Origin: Xylona heveae TC161
Lineage: Eukaryota; Ascomycota; Xylonomycetes; Xylonales; Xylonaceae
NCBI RefSeq assembly: GCF_001619985.1
Contig: NW_017264197.1
Span: 930,001-994,000 of the forward strand
Direction: 5' to 3'
Length of the DNA stretch: 64,000 bases
Position 1 is the stretch's first letter; the number at the start of each line of letters is the position of its first letter. The position numbers and the translations under genes are program-made. The notes under the pieces are model-generated. The model was not told the DNA's origin. It saw only the letters and a list, made by a program, of their open reading frames with translations, and made no database searches. This document shows positions 57,819 through 64,000 of the stretch, piece after piece.

Positions 57819-59508
57819 TCAAGGATTCGTTTTTTGTACCGACGCCTCCTTCAAACAGTTATCGAATCCCAACTCCGAAAGCGCTTTATCGCTGTCTGAC
57901 TTAACCGCTTTGATCAATCCGATTATATTGTCGCACTCGTTGAGTTCCGCGAGAGTGGTGCACATATGGCGGTCCAACGCTTTGCCTTCTGCCCTAAGCC
58001 TTGGGGAGCTTTGGTCAGAGAGAACGGAGGCCGCTCTCATTGAGAAAACAATTTGATCGGTAATATTTTTGCGGAGTTGATGGAGTTTAAGGATAGAGTA
58101 TTCGACTAATTTGTGCTGCGTTTCCACAACGTAAGCAAATTTGTCCATGTCTTTGACAATGCCGACCACCTCCTCAGGCGTCCAGACTTCAGTCGGACTA
58201 GTGAATTGCGGCTGACTCTCTTCAGTGGTCATTTGAGCGGAAATAAACGCGGCGTTTCGATGATTCGTTGCAATTGGAGCCGAATTTTCGCTCATCAGTC
58301 TACCTGCGTGACTACTGTTTGAATCTTCGGCAGTGAAAGCATCAACAGAGTTGAAATAATCTCTGAAAAAATGCTGATCTTTAACCATCTCTGAAGGAGT
58401 GATTGATGCCGCTGGAGAAGCGGTGGCACTGCGTGCTGGGGCATTCCAGCTGCCCATCATCACTGGGGCTTGATTGTCAACTTTAGGATCAAGACGAGGC
58501 TCCTCGGCATAGCCAGCTTGTCGATTCTCAGTACGAGTCTTTTCAAAAGACGTCATCCGGTTTGCAGTAGAAGGTCGTTGAGTCTCGCGGGCCTTGCCCT
58601 TCTCAACAACTTGCTTGGCAGGTTTCTTTGCCTCGCGGATTTCTAGGGCAAGCTCGGCATTACGACCAGCAATGGCAGGCTCTGGGTCCGTTGTCAGCCT
58701 GTTTTTGCTAAAGGCTGATTGTCAAGCATAGATTAAGGAAATGAGACTTACGACCACGTTCCATCCTGATTGGAGCGCTAGAGTACTCTCCAGTGTCCCA
58801 GTGAGCATAGCCACAATCGTCATCGGACTTATTGCAATGACCGTACTCAATCCAATAGTAACAGGTCAATGGCTTGCTAAAATGCTTCGGCAATCTGGGA
58901 CCGGTGGGAGGCGAGAAAGATTTACCGCGAGTTGCTCCCATATTTGGGGCAGGAGCCTGGCTTTCTTCGTTCGTAAGATTGCTGGGAAACTTTCTGAGCG
59001 TTTGGGCAGAGCTGAAATTTGAAGCGTTGGCAGAACTTTCTCCCTGCCCAGATACCTGGCGATGTCCCCCAGCCTTCTTTTCAAGCGACTGAATGGGAGG
59101 ATTTGCGATGGAATCTGTCCAGAAGTGAGAGAATTGGCATTCATTGTCTGGCCGACGGCAAGAGCCAAACTTGGCAAAGTAGAAGCACGTCTTCTTCTTT
59201 GATTTAGCACCTGCGGACTCCGTTTGCATCTGCATGGCAGGCGGTGTGCGTCTCGCGTCTGCAAGTGATTCCATTTGAGCATTAGCTCTGCCGTTCCTGC
59301 ATCTCGCGTTAGTTTGTCTTCAGATCAACCCGTCAAGGCAAAGGGCTGTGAGGGTGCGTTGTTCCGAGCCCCTCGCTCTCCTCGCAGTTTCTCACCTCCA
59401 GTTCTCAGAATGGATCGTGGAACTTCCAAGTTTGGCGTGATGTTTACGAGCAGGGGGTTCGAATTTGGAGCTGAATGATTCAGCAGGTTTGCGAGTGAGG
59501 TTTGACAT
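57819..59508 (-). CDS. CCCH-type zinc-finger protein
   Basis: Probable RNA-binding protein. Three exons: 59508-59396, 59296-58752, 58714-57819 (517 aa). Two CCCH fingers with C-x8-C-x6-C-x3-H spacing: CFYFAKFGSCRRPDNECQFSH-type at about residues 68-90 and a second starting CYYWIEYGHCNKSDDD, followed by CGYAH. The rest is Ser/Pro/Ala-rich; the C-terminal region EEVVGIVKDMDKFAYVVETQ, VEYSILKLHQLRKNITDQIV is helical and may be a dimerisation part. Frame requires a 37-nt intron at 58751-58715 (donor GTAAGT, branch-like CTTGAC, acceptor CAG), very short for any eukaryote. The N-terminal exon (SNLTRKPAESFSSKFEPPA) was joined by frame. Target RNAs are unknown. Confidence 0.82.
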
Positions 59509-60097
59509 GATTTACTGTCAGTTTGGGGTTGTCGAAGATATGGAATGGTGATGGATGAAGAGGTTGAAGTGAGAGAAGAAGAGGTGAAAGTGAGAGTGGA
59601 AGAAGGCGGAATGAGGAAGATTGAGCTGAGCGTGAATATCGAAACTGGCGTCAACACAAACATGACAAAATACCAGCCCCCTCAAACCTTCACTGGAGCT
59701 TTTGGCCAATTTTCTGGACTTTGCTTGTTCCTCAACCCGAACACGAGTAAACAACCCAGGATCCACTCACAACGCTGCCAGATGTGACTTTGAGTGTATA
59801 TTTTCTCGAGCAAGATGCCTTGGTCAATATAGGCCTGTATCGTTGCAAGAGTATTTGTGATTTTTACCTACGTATGTTTCTTTAGGTTTGCTCATAATTC
59901 ACGTGGTTCTGGATCCACACAGCTTCAATTACTCTTAAAACCGAGCTACAGGCCATGGACAAGTCCACCACCGGAGAAAGGAAACGGTAACAAATTGAAG
60001 CATAATAATCTCTAGCGGAAGGTCACTTGGTGCTATCTTTAGTCTAATCTACCTTCAAACACATTATGGCAGACCCGAAGAGCGCACATACAATCAT
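59509..60097. other. Intergenic region upstream of the CCCH gene
   Basis: About 590 bp; promoter of the CCCH gene and 3' UTR of the epimerase gene. Several AGAGTG/GTGAGAG-type purine words near 59560-59600 on the + strand. No gene. Confidence 0.55.
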
Positions 60098-61335
60098 TTA
60101 GCCTGATACCTTTGCTGCATGACCCTGGATTAAGCCTTGCAATTTAGCTTCACTTTCCACGACTTCGGGTAATTCTTTCTCCAAGCTCCTTTCCTTGGGT
60201 GACCACCCTAGAAGCTCTCTTGCTCTTCTGGCTTTGCCCCGAGAATTAGAGCCCCAAAGGATAGCTCCAAAGGGGTGTATAGCATTCGCTTCTTCCGTAG
60301 AGAGCTGTTCTACCTTGTCTGACGTAACAAGTCCCTTCTTATAAGCAATTGATGCGATCTTGTCTGAGATTTCCTTCCATGTCTAAATCCAGTCAGACGA
60401 GCGTGTCTTGAGAGAACGGTCATGACTTACATGCTCTCCATTCTCTGCAAAGTAATAGGCCTCCTTTCCCCATGGCACATTATCTGTTCGTTGAATGGCT
60501 GCGTCAAACAATTCAGAATAGACATTACTCAAGTCATACACATGGACATTGTTCCACACGGCAGTTCCGGGTCCGACCTGGAAGACTTGCTTTCTCTTGA
60601 GACTATTCTCGGTCAACCAATAGACCTGAATGCTTCGCTGATTTCCTGGGCCTCTCCCTTGACCGTAAATGGTGGGAGGGCACACAATGGCTGTCTTGAC
60701 TCTGTCTGCGTCCACCGTGCCCGCTTCCAGGACGACCTTGTCCACATCCCGATGCGGCGCAAAGTCCGGAAGCGAGGTAATCTCACCAACTTTGTCCAAG
60801 TCGTCGTAGACCTTTACTGATTCCTCGCCGAAAATTTGCCGTTCCACATCGGCGTATGCAAGAACAGCTGAGCCGGACGTATGGATCCAATAAGCTGGTC
60901 GATCCGGGGTATGGGCCGCCAAACCCTTCGCAATGGCATGAGCAGCACCCAAGTGATCGGCGTCTGCCCAGTCTACATAAGAGGAAGTAAGCAAAAGCAA
61001 AACCACAGTAAGCCATCTAGAACCACTCATATCATACCGAGGACAATGTCAGCTCTTTCCGCCTCCTCCTCTAGCAACTTTGAATCGTCCAACGTTCCAT
61101 AGACTAGCTTCACTTGCGGATACTGGGATGCTAATGCGGCGCCTCGGTCGCTATTGCGCACAAGACAGGTATACTCAAAGTCCGGATGAGCTTTAGCTAT
61201 GACAGAGAACGCGTCTCCACCGATATAGCCCGTCACACCGGTGCTGGATGCTCAAGCCGTCAATTGCCTTACAACGCTAAATTGACGTCATTTGAAGCGG
61301 GGTGAAGGCACGTACGCAAAGACTTTAATCACCAT
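60098..61335 (-). CDS. NAD(P)-dependent epimerase/dehydratase family protein
   Basis: Extended short-chain dehydrogenase/reductase with a Rossmann fold. Four exons: 61335-61316, 61243-61038, 60972-60431, 60382-60098 (350 aa). The dinucleotide loop is ATGVTGYIGGDAF at residues 6-18 (TGxTGxIGG), split by intron 1. CLVRNSDRGAAL (cofactor ribose region), VKLVYGTLDD, WIHTSGSAVLAYAD, AIVCPPTIYGQGRGPGN and NNVHVYDLSNVYSELFDAAI follow; the C-terminal part (ARELLGWSPKERSLEKELPE) is typical of atypical extended SDRs. The usual YxxxK catalytic pair is not evident, so it may act as a reductase of another type or as a regulator (inference). The substrate is unknown. Confidence 0.88.
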
Positions 61336-62336
61336 TTTGTTGGCTGTTCAACAATAGAACGTACGGGAATCTGTGGGTCTGATATGAGTAGAAGCGCACT
61401 TCAGCTTATTTTTTTTCTCCCTTTTTTGTTGATACTGTCAAAGGACTCTACTAGGTAGTTTGCCAACCCCAATGTTGAGTAGAACGACCACTACCCCACA
61501 TTCTGGCAAGGGCGCTTTATTGGAGAGCTCGGATGAAACCCGACCTAAACCCACATGGGGAAAATCAGCCGCCCTCGTCTAGTTGTCTCCTGCACGTAAG
61601 AATCAACCTTAATTTGGGTTTATCCGACGGCTTGATGACATGTGCATCTTTATTGGGCATCAACAAGTCGAGCTGAATATTACTGTTGAACACTCGAATT
61701 CCTCTTTCCAAGCCCTCCAGCAAATGAGAAGAATAATATGTGAGATCAGGTGAATCACATTGAGAGTATACAAAGAAATAATCGTGGGTGAAAGCACCCA
61801 AGAAATTTGTAGGCTATGTTCAATTTTTAATACAAGTAATGCAAAGAATAAGACTAATTATATCACTGAACCAGTTTCTCTCTACCAGGTCACCTTATAA
61901 TGCTCTTCCTTGACAATTTCCTTTTGTACTTTGTTGTCAACGGCAGTTGTCCAAAATGGGACGGTGCGAACCTGACGTCTTATGTAATCAAGAGTCGCTT
62001 ACGGCACCAAGCAGATCAATCGGCGGCTTGAGCTTTGACAGATTATCGCAGTAAAGTTGCTTGGGCATCACGAATCCTCAGTTGTCTCTGGTTAAATTCA
62101 TCTCTTCCACGACAACCGTCCCTTATCCCACGCGATACATCGTGAATTCTTATTTGGAATTATTTGAGGCTGGGATATTCTGAATTTAACATTGAACCTA
62201 ATTCCGAAACTCAGGGTTACACGGGATCTGATTTCCGCATTAGTTCTCACTACACTCTTTTCATGCGTTCCGATTAATATCTTCTTCTCTGCCAGCACAG
62301 AGGGCCTCTGTGTGGTCGAGTCCGAGAGACGGAGTC
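61336..62336. other. 1.0 kb divergent region between epimerase and tho2
   Basis: No family signature in any frame. A 78-codon minus frame at 61801-61565 is open but unsupported. Holds both promoters. Confidence 0.55.
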
Positions 62337-64000
62337 ATGGGAGGTCCTGGAGGGAAGCGCAAGCGGGGTGAGCGAACCTACTCTCAGGACAGCAACGATG
62401 GATCTCGACCGTCGCCGCATCGTCCGGGAAACTTGAATCTCGCCCAACAAAACCAAGCCCATCAAGGTCATCAACAACAATATGAACATCGTGGCCGAGG
62501 TGGTCGACGCTACAGCCGTGGAGGTCGAGGTGGTGGCATGCAGCAGAGGAGTCCGTCGAATGGCGCGCAATCCAATTTTACTTCACCTCGAAACACCAAC
62601 GCTCTGTCCCCGCCAGCACCACCATCGCAGCTTAGAGAGAGTGTGAGACGCGCTCAAACACCGCCAGCACAACCGTCAACACAACCGTCAACACAACCGT
62701 CAGCACCATCAGCACCGGCGCCCCGACCTGACGCTCCAGCACCAGCTTCTGCGCCGATCCAGCCCGTAGCACCCGCCCCGAGCCCGCGACCACCTCAGCC
62801 ACCAGTGGAGAAAAAGCCTCCTACTCCCTATAACTATGAATATTTGACAGCTGAACGGGTAGCTTCCTGGAAGGAGGCGGGTCGGAAGGATATTGTCGGC
62901 CTGGGTACGAAAGCTCGCACCGGCGAAGACCCCATTATACTCGGAGGGATCTTCCAGGAGCTGCTGAAATCCGGTTTAGATGGCAAAATTGAAGCTATTG
63001 ATGCGGGAAGTGCTATCAAAGACCTTTTGGCGGGGGAGGCGTCTGCCGCCGAAGATGACGCAGCGGACGGCGAAGAGAAGTTTGACCCCCAATCGCTCTT
63101 TCTTGACTGTCTCTCTATCCTGACTGAGAACGATGTCGCGAATCCGCTCCTGCGCACAATTGTTGTGGCGACCGAGGTGTCTCCTGCATTGATGCGACAG
63201 GAACTCGAAACCCCGTTGCTCCAGTCCCTTGGAATGATCAGAGATACTTTTGGTCGAATGGGAATTCGGAAACAGACGAACCTCCTCTACCGTCAATCAA
63301 ACTACAACCTTTTGCGTGAAGAATCCGAGGGATACTCGAAACTTGTGACGGAGTTGTTCACGACTAGCAGCCATGAACCTCCAACAAGTGAGGTGGTGGA
63401 GGAAACTTTTGAGAGGGTCAAAGCCTTGATTGGTGCATTCGATTTGGACGTTGGCCGAGTACTCGATATTACGTTGGACGTCTTTGCTGCAGTTCTTGTG
63501 AAGCAGTATCGCTTCTTTGTTAAATTTCTGCGAGCAAGCTCCTGGTGGCCCAAGGAGAAAATTTTTGAAGGCATCCAATCTTCTGACCAAGGCGTTGGAA
63601 CTCTTCCTCTGTGGGCATTGCCTGGTTCAGCTGGTTGGACCATCGACGATGAGGAGAGGGAAAATCTTTCTCGCTTGAAAGAACAGCGGGATCATGCGTT
63701 CTGGGACCGAGTCCGTGAAGTAGGCATGGATGCTTACTTTGAACTTGGTGGTAGGAGAGTCATTGGAAAATCGGGGCTGGCCCATACGAATGATATTGCT
63801 CATCAAGCATCGGATGCCGACAAAGACATGGAATGGATCGAAACCACTGGGACTCTCCCGCCACAGGGAAACCGAGTCGCTGCTCAGCTCCTTGGCTTCA
63901 AACTACGATTTTACGCATCGCCTGCACGGGACGCCAATGATTCTTTGCCGGTAAATCTGATATACCTGGCTGCTTTGCTCATAAAAATTGGTTTCATCTC
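62337..64000 (+). CDS. tho2: THO complex subunit 2, N-terminal part (runs off window)
   Basis: Largest subunit of the nuclear THO/TREX complex, which couples transcription to mRNP packaging and export. Open frame from ATG 62337 to the window edge, 554 codons with no stop and no intron seen. Residues 1-160 are disordered: a basic MGGPGGKRKRGERT start, RG-rich RGRGGRRYSRGGRGGGM, and a Pro/Gln/Ala/Ser stretch with PSTQPSTQPSAPSAPAP repeats. The folded part begins YNYEYLTAERVASWKEAGRK and includes DCLSILTENDVANPLLRTIV and the family hallmark RKQTNLLYRQSNYNLLREES followed by EGYSKLVTELFTT, as in THOC2. The remaining two-thirds should lie beyond the window. Confidence 0.93.
   Translation, partial: MGGPGGKRKRGERTYSQDSNDGSRPSPHRPGNLNLAQQNQAHQGHQQQYEHRGRGGRRYSRGGRGGGMQQRSPSNGAQSNFTSPRNTNALSPPAPPSQLRESVRRAQTPPAQPSTQPSTQPSAPSAPAPRPDAPAPASAPIQPVAPAPSPRPPQPPVEKKPPTPYNYEYLTAERVASWKEAGRKDIVGLGTKARTGEDPIILGGIFQELLKSGLDGKIEAIDAGSAIKDLLAGEASAAEDDAADGEEKFDPQSLFLDCLSILTENDVANPLLRTIVVATEVSPALMRQELETPLLQSLGMIRDTFGRMGIRKQTNLLYRQSNYNLLREESEGYSKLVTELFTTSSHEPPTSEVVEETFERVKALIGAFDLDVGRVLDITLDVFAAVLVKQYRFFVKFLRASSWWPKEKIFEGIQSSDQGVGTLPLWALPGSAGWTIDDEERENLSRLKEQRDHAFWDRVREVGMDAYFELGGRRVIGKSGLAHTNDIAHQASDADKDMEWIETTGTLPPQGNRVAAQLLGFKLRFYASPARDANDSLPVNLIYLAALLIKIGFI

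Noticed and set aside
60975-61030. Signal-peptide-like start MSGSRWLTVVLLLLTSSYVD for the epimerase
   Set aside because: It is intron 2 read through; splicing 61038 to 60972 gives a full Rossmann fold starting at 61335.
61565-61801. 78-codon minus-strand frame starting MGAFTHDYFFVYSQ
   Set aside because: Composition is somewhat protein-like but there are no homologous motifs, no flanking splice sites and no partner exons that I could find.

Overview
The window is nuclear DNA of a filamentous ascomycete, most likely a member of the Eurotiales (Aspergillus/Penicillium relatives). Evidence: dense genes on both strands, short introns with GTANGT donors and CTAAC-like branch sites, no operons, and proteins of eukaryotic families in fungal form (DPM3, THO2, LSC2, ARP6, XPT1, ARP/ArfGAP, F-box). 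The species cannot be named from sequence alone. I rebuilt exon structures by eye; where an exon sum is quoted it is divisible by three, which supports the model but is not proof.

Layout. 1-3 kb: tail of an unknown gene, a small repeat-rich patch with a fold-back element, and a TDT/Mae1-like transporter (-). 4.4-7.4 kb: mitochondrial succinyl-CoA ligase beta (-) divergent from a small nuclear-type unknown (+). 8.6-10.7 kb: HSF-type transcription factor (-) with a 3.7 kb gene-free upstream region. 14.4-18.7 kb: F-box protein and xanthine phosphoribosyltransferase (+). 19.3-22.0 kb: arp6 (-), whose last intron holds a whole tRNA-Phe gene. 22.4-29.7 kb: GCIP-like protein (+), an ADCK2/Cqd1-type atypical kinase (-), a SmgGDS-like armadillo protein (-). 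31.6-35.9 kb: DPM3 (+), oxidoreductase-like mitochondrial protein (-), and a large unknown (+). 36.6-40.0 kb: ribosomal protein L13 (-) and a coiled-coil unknown (-). 40.8-49.9 kb: LRR protein (+), a microsatellite-rich gap, and a DExH RNA helicase (-). 50.9-59.5 kb: Ost-alpha/TMEM184-type membrane protein (-), ArfGAP (+), CCCH zinc-finger protein (-). 60.1-64 kb: NAD(P)-dependent epimerase (-) and the 5' part of THO2 (+), which runs off the window.

The genes are mostly unrelated housekeeping functions; there is no biosynthetic cluster, no CRISPR and no intact mobile element. The most unusual object is the arp6 locus: an 858-nt spliceosomal intron that contains a complete, same-strand tRNA-Phe(GAA) gene, which itself has a 28-nt tRNA intron, and which separates the conserved C-terminal exon of Arp6 from the rest of the gene. 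Secondary points of interest are two GC-AG introns, a 37-nt intron, a start codon standing alone as a coding exon in rpl13 with snoRNA-like boxes in its introns, a (CCTA)n array touching the stop codon of the helicase gene, and the fold-back element near 0.6 kb.
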